A DNA stretch of 64,000 nucleotides from NCBI RefSeq assembly GCF_016863315.1, contig NZ_BOOQ01000052.1:1-64000 (forward strand). Direction: 5' to 3'. The first letter of the stretch is position 1. Each line of letters opens with the position of its first letter. Under the pieces are notes generated by a model. It ran no database searches, had not been told where the DNA came from, and saw nothing but the letters and a program-made list of their open reading frames with translations. The translations under genes and the position numbers were made by a program. Below, piece by piece: positions 33,132 to 42,335 of the stretch. Source of the stretch: Planotetraspora silvatica. GTDB lineage: Bacteria > Actinomycetota > Actinomycetes > Streptosporangiales > Streptosporangiaceae.

Positions 33132-33896
33132 ATGACCATGACCACGATCGATCTGCGAACCCTCGCCGGCCACTACGCCGAGCACGGGTACGTTCTGGTG
33201 AAGAGCCTGCTGACCAGGGATGAGGCGGCGGCGTACCGCCGGGTCGCCCATGACCTGCTCGGGCAGCAGGACCGAGACGAGGACCCGACCTGGGGTTCGG
33301 CCGCTGCGCTCACGGCCGGTGCGCCGACGCGGTTGCAGCACCTGCATGACGCGCAGTTCTACGCGGCGGCGTTCTCCCGGTTGCTGGTGGATGAGCGGTT
33401 CACCTCGGTCGCCGCGGCCGTGCTGGGGGTGCCGAACGTGCAACTGCACCACACCAAACTGTTCGTGAAACCGCCGGAGAACGGCTCGCCGTTCCCGCTG
33501 CACCAGGACCACCCGTTCTTCCCTCACACCCATCATCGGGTCGGCGCCGCGATATTCCACCTGGACGACGCGCCGGAGAACAAGGGCTGCGTCCGCGTCG
33601 TGCCGGGCAGCCACCTCCAGGGGCCGCGGGAGCACGACCCCGAGGATGGCCATCACCTCACCGACGTACCGTTCGAGGCCGCGATGCCACTGCCCGCCGA
33701 GGCGGGGGACGTGCTGTTCTTCTCCTACCTCACCGTTCACGGCTCGGGTGTGAACGTCAGCGACGAGGCCAGGACCACCTGGCTGGTGCAGTTCCGCGAC
33801 CCGGCCGACCCACCGGCGGTCCGGGCGCACGACTGGTCACTGGGGCAGGGCATGATGCTGTCGGGAGTGGACCCGACAGGCAGGAGACAGGCTTGA
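33132..33896 (+). CDS. Phytanoyl-CoA dioxygenase (PhyH) family protein
   Basis: 254 aa. A double-stranded beta-helix Fe(II)/2-oxoglutarate oxygenase: iron ligands H124 and D126 in PLHQDHPFF, H203 in LTVHGSG, and R214 in DEARTTW for 2-oxoglutarate. Substrate-side motifs are VQLHHTKLFVKPP and KGCVRVVPGSHLQGP. It hydroxylates an unknown substrate. ATG 33132 lies 5 bases after a large inverted repeat. It overlaps the AraC gene by 4 bases (TTGA), so the two form a translationally coupled operon. Confidence 0.88.
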   Translation: MTMTTIDLRTLAGHYAEHGYVLVKSLLTRDEAAAYRRVAHDLLGQQDRDEDPTWGSAAALTAGAPTRLQHLHDAQFYAAAFSRLLVDERFTSVAAAVLGVPNVQLHHTKLFVKPPENGSPFPLHQDHPFFPHTHHRVGAAIFHLDDAPENKGCVRVVPGSHLQGPREHDPEDGHHLTDVPFEAAMPLPAEAGDVLFFSYLTVHGSGVNVSDEARTTWLVQFRDPADPPAVRAHDWSLGQGMMLSGVDPTGRRQA

Positions 33897-34798
33897 GCTT
33901 GGCGGACGTGGCCGGTGCCGGTCGGCTGCCCGACCTGACCGGCCTGCTGGACACCTGCCAGGTCGGAGGGTTCAGGGCTGACTTCGTCAGCTGGGGGTTC
34001 TACACCAAGCCCGCCTGGCGCAACTACTGGCACCGGCACTCCTTCCACGAGGTTTGCCTGGCCTACACCGGTGCAGGCCGGTTCAGCGTCGGCGGGGAAC
34101 ACCATGACGTCGGCGCCGGTGAGGTGTTCGTGGCCAGGCCGGGTGATGTGCACGAGATCGAGTCGAGCCGGGAGGACCCGCTCGGCATCGCCTTCTGGGG
34201 CTTCACCCTGCGGGGCGGCCGGGAGGCTCCGGGGCCGGACGAGCGCGGCTGGTGGACCGGCCTCACCGACCCCGCCGGTCCCGTGGTGTCGCGCCGTACC
34301 GGCTCGCTGGCCGAGGTCGTCACCGCACTCGCCGGGTACGCCGACCCGGTGCGGTCCGGGTACGACGCCGGCCTGGCCGGTCTCGGCGCCGCCCTGGTGG
34401 TGGACACCGCCAGGGCGTTCGCGAACGAGGACGACCTGCAGGTCGAGCCGCCACCCAGGGACCGGCCGTCCCAGGTGGTGGCGGTGATGCGGCGGCACCT
34501 CGCCGACAACCTGGGCCGGCCGGTCAGGGTCAGGGATGTGGCCGCCACCGTCCACCTGTCCGAACGGCACGCCGAGCGGCTGTTCCGCGAGCAGACAGGC
34601 ACATCCCTGATGGCGACCCTGCGCAGGATGCGGCTCGAGCTGGCCGCCGCCCTGCTGCTGGACACGGGTCCCACGGTGACGGAGGTGGCCAGGGCGTGCG
34701 GCTACCCCGACGTCCGCGCCTTCAGCACGGCTTTCCGCCGCCTGCACGGACACTCACCGCTTGAGCACCGCGCCCGCAGCGGAACCCTGCACCTGTAG
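33893..34798 (+). CDS. AraC-family transcriptional regulator
   Basis: 301 aa from a TTG at 33893, which overlaps the dioxygenase stop and has AGGAG six bases upstream. The N-terminal cupin domain includes NYWHRHSFHEVCLAYTGAGR and GEVFVARPGDVHEIESS. The C-terminal AraC DNA-binding domain has both HTH units (VRDVAATVHLSERHAERLFR, VTEVARACGYPDVRAFSTAF). It presumably controls its own operon in response to the dioxygenase substrate; the inverted repeat upstream of 33132 is a candidate site. Confidence 0.88.
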   Translation: MSLADVAGAGRLPDLTGLLDTCQVGGFRADFVSWGFYTKPAWRNYWHRHSFHEVCLAYTGAGRFSVGGEHHDVGAGEVFVARPGDVHEIESSREDPLGIAFWGFTLRGGREAPGPDERGWWTGLTDPAGPVVSRRTGSLAEVVTALAGYADPVRSGYDAGLAGLGAALVVDTARAFANEDDLQVEPPPRDRPSQVVAVMRRHLADNLGRPVRVRDVAATVHLSERHAERLFREQTGTSLMATLRRMRLELAAALLLDTGPTVTEVARACGYPDVRAFSTAFRRLHGHSPLEHRARSGTLHL

Positions 34799-34889
34799 CG
34801 ATCTCCAACGCGGGTCGGCGCCCACCCACGGGGTGCCGACGGAATCATCGGGGCCTGGGGGGTCCCTGCCTGGGGCTCAGGCGTTCAGG

Positions 34890-34928
34890 CCGGTGCGGGG
34901 CCCACTCGGTGAGCGGGCCCCGCGCCGG
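34890..34928. terminator. Strong bidirectional terminator hairpin
   Basis: CCGGTGCGGGGCCC (34890-34903) pairs with GGGCCCCGCGCCGG (34915-34928), a 14-bp stem with one T-G pair and an 11-base loop. It lies between the convergent AraC and secreted-protein genes. Confidence 0.8.
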
Positions 34929-34935
34929 TGACGTG

Positions 34936-35580
34936 TCAGAGTTGGCCGCTCTCGATCGCCTGCTTGAGGGCCGACTGCGTCTGCTGGTGTGAGGCGACGC
35001 CGTTCTCGACGACGAAATCGATCAGCGTCGCGTCCGCGTCGAAGGTGAGGCGCTCGGTGACCTCGGTCTTGCCTCCGGCCACCTTCTTGAAGACGATCTT
35101 CTGGTGCGTGACCACGTTGGGCTCCGACCAGGTGTCCGTCTCGTAGGAGAAGTCGTCGCGGTCGATCCGCTGCTGTGCGTGCGTCTTGAGGGAGACGACG
35201 GTCCCCTCGAACGGAATGTCCTCGATGGCCGTGAAGTCGTTGTACCGCAGGCCGCAGTCGAAGTAGGTGTCGTGGGTGACGACCCGCTTGAGGAACGCGG
35301 CCCTGCCGATGTGGTTGTTGATGTTCGAGTAGGCGGCGAACACGTTCTTGATCGGCGCGTTGATCTTGACGGTGATGCTGGTGTTGACCCGGCTGCGGCC
35401 CGACCCCGGACGGGGCGGCGTGACGTCGGTGAACTTGTAGGTGTCCCAGGCCGTCTGCCACTGAGCGGCGATCTCCGCGTCGGTTTCGGCAGTGTCGGCG
35501 CTGGCGGGCACGGAGAGGGCGGTGACTATGACGGCCGCCACCAGGAACGGCGCCGCCAGAAGTCGAAGGAGCTTCTTCAC
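34936..35580 (-). CDS. Secreted SRPBCC-fold protein
   Basis: 214 aa from a GTG at 35580, five bases after GAGG. The signal peptide is KKLLRLLAAPFLVAAVIVTA with cleavage after PASA. The mature part looks like a START/SRPBCC lipid-binding domain: SITVKINAPIKNVFAAYSNI, YNDFTAIEDIPFEGTVVSLK, then EPNVVTHQKIVFKKVAGGKT and VTERLTFDADATLIDFVVEN. It may bind a hydrophobic ligand outside the cell. The earlier ORF start at 35691 was rejected because the signal peptide would then be internal. Confidence 0.8.
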   Translation of the reverse strand: MKKLLRLLAAPFLVAAVIVTALSVPASADTAETDAEIAAQWQTAWDTYKFTDVTPPRPGSGRSRVNTSITVKINAPIKNVFAAYSNINNHIGRAAFLKRVVTHDTYFDCGLRYNDFTAIEDIPFEGTVVSLKTHAQQRIDRDDFSYETDTWSEPNVVTHQKIVFKKVAGGKTEVTERLTFDADATLIDFVVENGVASHQQTQSALKQAIESGQL

Positions 35581-35712
35581 ATGTACCTCAAGGGGAGTCA
35601 GGGGATGCAATTGATCTTCTACCGCATGTGACGGTGATTGAGAACACTTCGCGACGAAGATCCCCACGCGCTCCTCGGCAGTGTGTCCCATCGGGCCGGA
35701 CGCGACGGGCTT

Positions 35713-36150
35713 TCAGCCGGACGGCTGCGCCGGGCCGTCCGCGGAGAAGGTTTCCGCGCCGGCCGTCGCGACTGCGACGTCCTGCTCGACGGTTCCCGCG
35801 CTCACCCCGATGGCGCCGGCGACCTCGCCGTCCTGCCCGGTCAGCGGGATGCCACCACCGAAGATCACCAGGCCGCCGTTGGTCACCTCGATGCCGTACA
35901 GCGGGCCGCCGGGCGCGGCGGACACCCCGAGCTGTTCGGTCGTCATCGCCATCAGCACAGCGGTGCGGGCCTTGCGGACGGCGATGTCGATGCTCCCGAG
36001 GATCGCGCCGTCCTGGCGCGCGAACGCCAGCAGGTGACCGCCGCCGTCCACCACGGCGACGTTCATGGGCTGCCCGATCTCATCGGCCTTGCCCAGTGCG
36101 GCCTCCAGCACGAGTCGGGCGTCGGCGAGGCGGAGCCGTGCGTTCGCCAT
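35713..36150 (-). CDS. GlcG/HbpS-like heme-binding family protein
   Basis: 145 aa covering the whole domain: LADARLVLEAALGKADEIGQ, PMNVAVVDGGGHLLAFARQD, GSIDIAVRKARTAV and GEVAGAIGVSAGTVEQD. These small proteins bind heme or corrinoid-related cofactors in some systems and often accompany B12-dependent diol dehydratases. It is the last gene of the dehydratase operon, 10 bases after the reactivase small subunit. A role in cofactor handling is inferred from this position. Confidence 0.85.
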   Translation of the reverse strand: MANARLRLADARLVLEAALGKADEIGQPMNVAVVDGGGHLLAFARQDGAILGSIDIAVRKARTAVLMAMTTEQLGVSAAPGGPLYGIEVTNGGLVIFGGGIPLTGQDGEVAGAIGVSAGTVEQDVAVATAGAETFSADGPAQPSG

Positions 36151-36160
36151 GGTGCCTCCT

Positions 36161-36559
36161 TCACTGACCGGTGCGGACCGGCGCGTCCTTGAACGGGATG
36201 CCGACGACCAGCCTGGCCGCGTTGTGCCCCATGGTCCGGGCGTCGGCCGCCCGGCCCGTCAGCGCGGGCATGTCCGGCGGGAGTTTCGCGTGGTGCACGC
36301 ACACGTTCCCCGCGGCGTCCATGCCCACCCCCACGTCCAGGTCGGACGCCTGGGCCGCGGCGAAGGCCAGTTCCACCGCGCTGCCGCCCGTGCCGTCCCC
36401 GGTGCGGAACGGCACGCCCTCCTCCTCCATGCCGGCGCCGAGCTCACGCAGGCAGCGCCGGTTCCCGGTACGGCACAGCACCACCACCGCGGGCCTGTTC
36501 GGTCCCGCGGGCGCGAACGCCCGCACGAAGGCGCGCCCGGAGTGCGGCTCTCGATCCAT
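36161..36559 (-). CDS. Diol/glycerol dehydratase reactivase small subunit
   Basis: 132 aa, normal length for DdrB/PduH-type subunits. Characteristic stretches are RPAVVVLCRTGNRRCLRELG, GMEEEGVPFRTGDGTGGSAV, ELAFAAAQASDLDVGVGMDA and ALTGRAADARTMGHNAARLV. With the large subunit it removes damaged cobalamin from inactivated dehydratase. It begins 3 bases after the large-subunit stop. Confidence 0.9.
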   Translation of the reverse strand: MDREPHSGRAFVRAFAPAGPNRPAVVVLCRTGNRRCLRELGAGMEEEGVPFRTGDGTGGSAVELAFAAAQASDLDVGVGMDAAGNVCVHHAKLPPDMPALTGRAADARTMGHNAARLVVGIPFKDAPVRTGQ

Positions 36560-36562
36560 GGC

Positions 36563-38410
36563 CTAACCGCACCTCACTGCCGTACGCGTCGCGGATGCCG
36601 AGGCGTGGCGGGCGACCAGGCCGGTGGCCACGGCGTTGCGCGGGCCCTCACAACCCCGCACGTTGCCGGTCCCGCTGACGATCCCGAACCCCGATACGGC
36701 TTCGGCGATCATGTCGGGGATCTCGAAGTCCAGCGCGGCGCCGCCGAGGACGACCAGGAAGCCGATCCGCCTGATGTCGCCGCCCGGAGCCACCTGCTCC
36801 AGTGCGCGCAGCGCGTTGGTCACGAAGACCCGCTGCTTGGCCGATCTGCGCACCTGGCGGATCTTCTCCACGCCGTGCCTGGTCCGGATCGGCCGCATCC
36901 CGGCATCGGTGAGGACGACGACCCGTGCGAAGGCTTCGGCGGGCAGGGGTTCGTCGAAGAAGCGGACCGTGCCGTCCTCCATGCGGACGTGGAAGAAGCT
37001 CTCCGCCTTCGCCAGCGGGAACTTCTTGATCTCTTCGGCGAGCTCCATGCTCTCCAGCCCGAGTTCGGAGTCGATCAGACTGGTGACCAGGTCGCCGGCG
37101 CCGGCCAGGTGGACCGAGCACACCTCGGCGCCCTCCATGGCGACCGCCGCGTCGGTGGACCCGCCGCCGAGATCGAGGATCGCCACCGGCTTCGCCGTCC
37201 CGGGGGTGGTGAGCGCGCCCAGCAGCGCCATGTCGGCCTCGACGCCGCCGATGAGCACCTCGGTGCCGAGCGCCTCGCGCAGCCGCGCGGCGAGCAACTC
37301 CATCGGTCCCTTGCTCGTGCGCACCATCGCGGCCAGCGCGACGGCGTTCTCCAGCGCGAACTCCCCCGCCAGGCCGCCGGTGACCCGTTGCGGGACGAAG
37401 GTGTCCACGGCGAGCACGTCCTGGATGCGTACGGCATCGCGCGGCATCGCCGTCAGGTCGGCCATGGTGTCGCGAACACGGGCGAGCATCCCGCCCACGT
37501 GCGTTCCCGGCTCGCCGTCCGCGTCGACCAGTGGCTGGACACGTCGCAGCGTCTCCATGATCTCCTCGGCGCCGGCGTCCATGCCGACCGACCGCTTCGC
37601 CCGTTCGCCGATCAGGGTGAGGCCTCCGGCCGGAATCCTGCGGTCGGTGATGTCCCCCGCCGGAGTGCGGACCACGACGGCCGAGCGGTTGCCCACGAGG
37701 GCCCGCGCCACGGGGGCGATCAGGCGGGTCTGCTCGGGGTCGAGCCCGAACACCGTGGCGATCCCGTAGGAGTTCGACAGGGTCCGGATGGTGCGGCCCT
37801 GCTCCGCGACCTCGACCGCGGCCGGCATGCCCAGCGGCACCCGGTCCACCAGCGTGACCTCGTCGACCACCGGGACCGGCTCACGGAGCCGGTTGGCGAT
37901 CAGGGTGGCGTCGTCGGCCGGCACGACCGCGCCGGTGACCCGGACCCCGCGCGCGGTGGCGGCGTTGATCCCCGCCGCGACGTCCTCGAAGTCCACGCCC
38001 GCGCCGGCGACGCAGATCACCGCGTCGCCCGGGGCGCATCCCGGCAGTTCGGCGAAGGCCACGGTGGTGCCGACCCCCAGCCCGACGCCGCCCGGGGTGT
38101 CGGGGTTGTGCCCGATCATCGTGGACTCGGTGATGATCGTCTCGGTGATGGTCTCCATGGCCAGCCCGCTGATCACCGGGGTGGCCTCGTTGACCAGCAC
38201 CGCCTGGACGTCGGCCGGATCGCGCCCGGCCGCGGCCAGCGCGCCGCGCACCACCTCGACGACACCCGGGACGTTCGCTGTGGTGCCCTTCACCCCGGAG
38301 GTCCTGCCCAGAGCCGCGGAGAGGTAGGTGACCCGCCCGTCCTCACCGATCTCCGCGGCGCAGGCCTCCGTGGTCGAGTTGCCGATGTCGACCCCCACCA
38401 CCAGGGACAT
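36563..38410 (-). CDS. Diol/glycerol dehydratase reactivase large subunit
   Basis: 615 aa from ATG 38410 (MSLVVGVDIGNSTTEACAAE). It is an actin/Hsp70-like ATPase of the DdrA/PduG family: phosphate-binding DIGNSTTE at the N-terminus, VNEATPVISGLAMETITETI, GHNPDTPGGVGLGVGTTV, and second phosphate site ILDLGGGSTDAAVAMEGAEV. It is an ATP-driven chaperone that swaps inactive cobalamin for fresh cofactor in the dehydratase. A longer open frame up to 40819 overlaps the dehydratase gene out of frame and is noise. It starts 11 bases after the dehydratase stop. Confidence 0.93.
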   Translation of the reverse strand: MSLVVGVDIGNSTTEACAAEIGEDGRVTYLSAALGRTSGVKGTTANVPGVVEVVRGALAAAGRDPADVQAVLVNEATPVISGLAMETITETIITESTMIGHNPDTPGGVGLGVGTTVAFAELPGCAPGDAVICVAGAGVDFEDVAAGINAATARGVRVTGAVVPADDATLIANRLREPVPVVDEVTLVDRVPLGMPAAVEVAEQGRTIRTLSNSYGIATVFGLDPEQTRLIAPVARALVGNRSAVVVRTPAGDITDRRIPAGGLTLIGERAKRSVGMDAGAEEIMETLRRVQPLVDADGEPGTHVGGMLARVRDTMADLTAMPRDAVRIQDVLAVDTFVPQRVTGGLAGEFALENAVALAAMVRTSKGPMELLAARLREALGTEVLIGGVEADMALLGALTTPGTAKPVAILDLGGGSTDAAVAMEGAEVCSVHLAGAGDLVTSLIDSELGLESMELAEEIKKFPLAKAESFFHVRMEDGTVRFFDEPLPAEAFARVVVLTDAGMRPIRTRHGVEKIRQVRRSAKQRVFVTNALRALEQVAPGGDIRRIGFLVVLGGAALDFEIPDMIAEAVSGFGIVSGTGNVRGCEGPRNAVATGLVARHASASATRTAVRCG

Positions 38411-38421
38411 GACCGTGTCCC

Positions 38422-40722
38422 TCAGCCGGTGTGGAGCATGCGGATCAGGACTTCGAGTTCCACCGGGTCCGCGCCCGGCCGTACGAACTCGGTCTCCTTG
38501 ATGTGCAGCAACGCCGCCTTGGCCTGCCAGCGCGGGCGGGCCATGTGGTCGTTGCGCGAGGGCACCGGCTCCGGCGACTCCCCCTTCGCGTAGCGGGCGG
38601 CGTTGCGGCCGATCCTGCGGAAGGTCTCCAGGTCCATCAGGGGCGCCTGCGGGAACAGCTCCAGGTTGGACAGGCGGAGCAGGTCCCTCTGGTGGATCAT
38701 GGTGGTGCCGCGGGACATGATGCCGACTCCGATGCCGGACCCGGAGAGCCTGGCCGCGGTGTGCGCGATGACCGCCAGGTCCGAGCTGCCGCGGACCCGG
38801 ATGACGCGGGCGTGCACCCCCTGCTCCTCCACGCCGGCCAGCAGTTCGCGCAGCACCTCGGCGTGCGGGACCTCGACGATCGTCCTGGAGAAGAAGTCGC
38901 CGAACGCTGGGGAGACGCCGATGACCACCTCGCCGGAGCGGCGTCCCGGCCGGGCGGGGCCCTTCTCCTTCAGACTCAGCGTCCGGCCGGTGGCCGCGCC
39001 CGCCGACGGGCTCGCCCCCTGCTCCGGATCGCGGGCGCTGACGACGTGCCGCAGGTGTTTCATCTCCTCCCAGCGGGCACCGCTCGGGCGGTATCCGCTG
39101 CCCGGTCCCGCGTAGTCGTTGGGGTCGTTGACGGCCGAGAGCGTCGTCAGCTCCGGCGTCAGGATCGCCGACGTGTGGAGGAGGTCGCCGGAGACCCGCT
39201 GTCTCAGCACGCCGAGCAGCGCCTCGGCGACGTCGGGGAAACCGCCTGCTTCCAGGCCCTTGACGACGTCGAGTCCGGTGACGCCCCGGTCCATGACCGA
39301 CTGCGCCGCCTTCAGGTCCTCCAGCACGTCCCGCGGCGGCAGTTCCCTGCTGCCGTGCGAGTAGGTGACCGCCTCGATCTCCCTGTCGGTGATCGGCGCC
39401 AGGCCGAGATGGGCGAACACCCCCTGCAGCGCACGCGCGGCCCGGTTCCGGGCCGAGAGGATCTCCGCCTCGGGGACGTGCCGGAGCGCGCCGTCGACCT
39501 GCAGGTCTCGCTGGATGGTGTTCCAGTCGTCGAAGTCCTCGGGATCCAGGTTCGAGCCGGCGAACATGTTGTCGTAGTTCGGCACACCGGAATAGCCCGA
39601 GCAGATGAAGTCGGTGCCGGACAGCAGTTGCGGCAGCAGCCGCGCGGTGCGGCGCATGTCGGAGTGCGAGAAGGACTGGTCGTTGCCGGAGGCGCACTCG
39701 AGGTCGACGGTGCTGGCGATCAGGTTCTCCGCCAGCACGGCGCGGATGCCCGCCGGGACCGCGCCGGGCACGCCGATGCAGCTGATCGAGCCGTTCTGCA
39801 GGCCCTGGACCCCGGCGCCCTTGGCGACCAGGATGCAGCGGACCTCCAGGTAGAGCATGGACTTGCCTTCGGCGTTGCCCATCTGCACCTCGGAGCCCGT
39901 CCCCGACGTGAACCGCATCTTGATCCCGCGGGAGGCGTAGGCGGACGCGAGGAACGCCTTCGACCACGGGGTGTCGTCGCCGTCGCAGAACACCTGCTCG
40001 GTGCCGTACACCGAGATCGTCTCCGCGTAGGCCGTGATGCCGCGCATGCCGAGCTCGAGCTCGGTGGCCTCCTCCAGCGCGCACTGGGTGAGCACGCCGG
40101 GCTTTCCGGTCTGCGCTCCGACCTGAAGGGCGATGGCCACCAGCGGCGCGTACCGCACCACGCCGAGTGTGGTCTCCAGCTCGCGGAACCCCCGCAGCGC
40201 GGCCTCCGCCGCGTCCGCGGCCACCTGGACCGGGTTGTCCCTGGCGCTCGTGGAGTGCGCCTGGTTCGCCGGGGTGCGCCGTGCCCGCATCTTCTGCAGG
40301 GCCATCATCATCTCGACGACGTTCATGGTCTTGACGACCTCGAGGAGCTTGGCGGGGGTGAGGCCGCGCGAGACCGACAGCACGTCGGCCCGCGAGACCC
40401 TCGGATCGACCAGCATGTGCGCGATCTCGACGGGTTCCAGCGCCATCGCCTGTTCGGCGGCGCCGGCGTCGATCGCGTGGTCGGCGATGAACTGGTCGAG
40501 GAAGTCGAAGTCCTTCCTGTCCTTCCCGTCCATCTCCACGACGACCCCGTTCTCCACCCGCACGCTCGGCGACGGGTCGAAGGGGCTGTCCATGGCGACC
40601 ATGCCGACCTCGGGCCACTCCTCCACGAAGCCGTCCAGGTTGACGGGACGGTCCTCCAGGATCTCGGTGCGCCTGGATCGCCGGGCCGCTCCCGTGCCGC
40701 TCGTGACGCTCTTGGCCTTCAT
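38422..40722 (-). CDS. Coenzyme-B12 propanediol/glycerol dehydratase, fused large and medium subunits
   Basis: 766 aa from ATG 40722, with GGGAG five bases upstream. Residues ~20-555 are the alpha subunit; compared with Klebsiella diol dehydratase, all main catalytic residues are kept with a +13 offset: H156, E183, D348, S375. Signature runs include [35 protein letters not shown] and [19 protein letters not shown]. Residues ~565-595 are a proline/glycine-rich linker. Residues ~598-766 are the beta subunit ([40 protein letters not shown]). It converts 1,2-propanediol or glycerol to an aldehyde by a radical mechanism. Enteric bacteria encode alpha and beta separately. Confidence 0.95.
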   Translation of the reverse strand: MKAKSVTSGTGAARRSRRTEILEDRPVNLDGFVEEWPEVGMVAMDSPFDPSPSVRVENGVVVEMDGKDRKDFDFLDQFIADHAIDAGAAEQAMALEPVEIAHMLVDPRVSRADVLSVSRGLTPAKLLEVVKTMNVVEMMMALQKMRARRTPANQAHSTSARDNPVQVAADAAEAALRGFRELETTLGVVRYAPLVAIALQVGAQTGKPGVLTQCALEEATELELGMRGITAYAETISVYGTEQVFCDGDDTPWSKAFLASAYASRGIKMRFTSGTGSEVQMGNAEGKSMLYLEVRCILVAKGAGVQGLQNGSISCIGVPGAVPAGIRAVLAENLIASTVDLECASGNDQSFSHSDMRRTARLLPQLLSGTDFICSGYSGVPNYDNMFAGSNLDPEDFDDWNTIQRDLQVDGALRHVPEAEILSARNRAARALQGVFAHLGLAPITDREIEAVTYSHGSRELPPRDVLEDLKAAQSVMDRGVTGLDVVKGLEAGGFPDVAEALLGVLRQRVSGDLLHTSAILTPELTTLSAVNDPNDYAGPGSGYRPSGARWEEMKHLRHVVSARDPEQGASPSAGAATGRTLSLKEKGPARPGRRSGEVVIGVSPAFGDFFSRTIVEVPHAEVLRELLAGVEEQGVHARVIRVRGSSDLAVIAHTAARLSGSGIGVGIMSRGTTMIHQRDLLRLSNLELFPQAPLMDLETFRRIGRNAARYAKGESPEPVPSRNDHMARPRWQAKAALLHIKETEFVRPGADPVELEVLIRMLHTG

Positions 40723-40755
40723 CTACGCTCCCATCTCCTGATGCCTCCGGCGTGA

Positions 40756-41178
40756 TCAGCCCGCGAGGATGCCCCGGCGCTCGTACACCTCGGCCGCCTC
40801 CCTGATCAGCCGGGCGCACAGCGTGGCGGAGTGGTCGCGCTCCAGCGCCTCGGCGATGCCGGCGAGCTCCTGCCTGGTGGAGGCGCCCGGCCGGAGCGCG
40901 TTGTAGATCCGCAGCACCTCCTCGTCGGGCAGCGCCGTCATCTCCGCGGCCCTGCGGAAGTTCTGGCCGAGCTGCGGTCTGCCGACGGAGTCGGCGATCC
41001 GCGCCTGCAGCCGGAGGGTCTCGGCCGCGATGCGGAGGTCCTCGGCCACGACCTCGCCGTCCAGGACGGCCCGCATGGTGATCTCGTCGAGCCGTTTGCC
41101 GGTGGGGGTCCTGATCAGCTCGGGCCGATGGGACGCCAGGGGGTAGTCGTGTTGCGGATCCAGTTCGGCGGGGGTCAT
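40756..41178 (-). CDS. Diol/glycerol dehydratase small (gamma) subunit
   Basis: 140 aa: HDYPLASHRPELIRTPTGKR, LDEITMRAVLDGEVVAEDLR and LGQNFRRAAEMTALPDEEVL match the gamma subunit, which completes the (alpha-beta-gamma)2 enzyme. It is the first gene of the operon, 33 bases before the fused alpha-beta gene, the reverse of the usual alpha-beta-gamma order. The promoter must lie in the 270-base region shared with the divergent SDR gene; I see no cobalamin riboswitch there. Confidence 0.93.
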   Translation of the reverse strand: MTPAELDPQHDYPLASHRPELIRTPTGKRLDEITMRAVLDGEVVAEDLRIAAETLRLQARIADSVGRPQLGQNFRRAAEMTALPDEEVLRIYNALRPGASTRQELAGIAEALERDHSATLCARLIREAAEVYERRGILAG

Positions 41179-41410
41179 CGACTCGTACCTGCCTTCACAC
41201 GCGACTCTGCGGGCTCGATGCCACGGGAGGCGTCGCTGTCTCAGGCCCCGACGGCCATGAGTTCACGGAGGCGTCGACGAATGAGGGAGATGGTAGGAGG
41301 CGTCGCGTTGCAACGGCGTTGCGTCCCCGGCGTACGTCGTGGCGGGCGCCGAAGGTGCGAGGCCGTACGGACTCCCCCGTGACGAGCCGCGCCGGAACCG
41401 CTGTACCGTG

Positions 41411-41430
41411 GTAAGTATGCAATTACTTAC
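41411..41430. promoter_or_regulatory. Inverted-repeat operator candidate
   Basis: GTAAGTA, 6 bases, TACTTAC: a perfect 7+7 inverted repeat, 18 bases upstream of the SDR start. The downstream TetR gene at 42336 is a candidate binder. Confidence 0.6.
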
Positions 41431-41448
41431 TAGGTTGAAGGCAGGGCA

Positions 41449-42273
41449 GTGAAGAAGACTCTGCTGGTCACCGGTGGTTCCCGGGGACTGGGAAGGGCAC
41501 TGGCGGAAGCCGCGCTGGAGCGCGGGCACCAGGTGGTGGTCACCGCACGCGACATCGCCGCCGTGCGCGATCTGGTGGAGGAGCACCCGCGCGCCGCGCG
41601 CGCCGTCTCCCTCGACGTCACCGACCCGCGGGCCGCCGCCTCCGCCGTCCGGACCGCGGTGGAGGAGTTCGGCCGCCTGGACGTTCTGGTCAACAACGCC
41701 GGCTACTCCGACATCGCCGCCATCGAGGACACCGGCCTCGAGGACTTCCGGGCACAGGTCGAGACCAACCTGTGGGGGGCGGTCCACATGACCAAGGCCG
41801 CGCTGCCGGTCCTGCGGGAGCAGCGCGGCGGGCATGTCGTGCAGGTGTCCTCGGTGAGCGGACGGCTGGCACCGGCCGTCGGCCTGGGCGCCTACGTGAC
41901 GGCGAAGTTCGCGCTGGAGGGATTCTCCGAGGCGCTGGCGGCCGAGGTCGCGCCGTTCGGGGTGAAGGTGACGATCGTGGAGCCGGGCTCGATGGCGACG
42001 ACTCTGGCGTCGTCGATGAGGCTCCCGAGGCCCAGCGCGCCGTACGCGGAGGCCATGGCGCCGATGCTGAAGCGATACGGCGACCGGGACGCCGCCTACG
42101 GCGTGAGCCCGCGGCGCGCCGCCGACGTTCTGCTCGGCGTGCTCGAACTGCCGGAACCACCGCTCTGGCTTCCTCTCTCCGCCGCGGCCTTCGACCGCAT
42201 CCGTGAGAACGAGGAGCGCAAGATCGCCGAGCTGGACCGGTGGGAGGATCTCAGTCGATCCGCCGACGCATGA
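41449..42273 (+). CDS. SDR-family oxidoreductase
   Basis: 274 aa from GTG 41449. Classical SDR: LVTGGSRGLGRALAEAALER with the cofactor glycines, DVLVNNAGYSDIAAIEDTGL, and catalytic VSSVSGRLAPAVGLGAYVTAKFALEG split as Ser then Y-x-x-x-K (YVTAK). The long C-terminus (EVAPFGVKVTIVEPGSMATT and beyond) matches the group annotated as oxidoreductase/short-chain dehydrogenase of ~275 aa. Substrate unknown. It is followed by a TetR gene on the same strand and divergent from the dehydratase operon. Confidence 0.9.
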   Translation: MKKTLLVTGGSRGLGRALAEAALERGHQVVVTARDIAAVRDLVEEHPRAARAVSLDVTDPRAAASAVRTAVEEFGRLDVLVNNAGYSDIAAIEDTGLEDFRAQVETNLWGAVHMTKAALPVLREQRGGHVVQVSSVSGRLAPAVGLGAYVTAKFALEGFSEALAAEVAPFGVKVTIVEPGSMATTLASSMRLPRPSAPYAEAMAPMLKRYGDRDAAYGVSPRRAADVLLGVLELPEPPLWLPLSAAAFDRIRENEERKIAELDRWEDLSRSADA

Positions 42274-42335
42274 CCATGTGCATCACGGCACAGACCAGGC
42301 GAAGCGCGACAGGAAGCAGGAGACCCTCATGATCG

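Noticed and set aside
36065-38593. 842-aa plus-strand open frame
   Set aside because: Shadow of the reactivase genes; low-complexity His/Arg/Gly content and no domain.
38431-40755. 774-aa plus-strand open frame
   Set aside because: It is antisense to the diol dehydratase gene, whose protein aligns along its full length with a known enzyme. The frame is a GC-bias shadow with Arg/Gly/Val-rich noise.
38411-40819. N-terminal extension of the reactivase large subunit to 1418 aa
   Set aside because: The extension overlaps the dehydratase gene out of frame and is Arg/Gly-rich; ATG 38410 gives the normal family length.
41179-41448. Cobalamin riboswitch upstream of the dehydratase operon
   Set aside because: I looked for a B12-box-like segment and supporting stems on the minus strand and found none.
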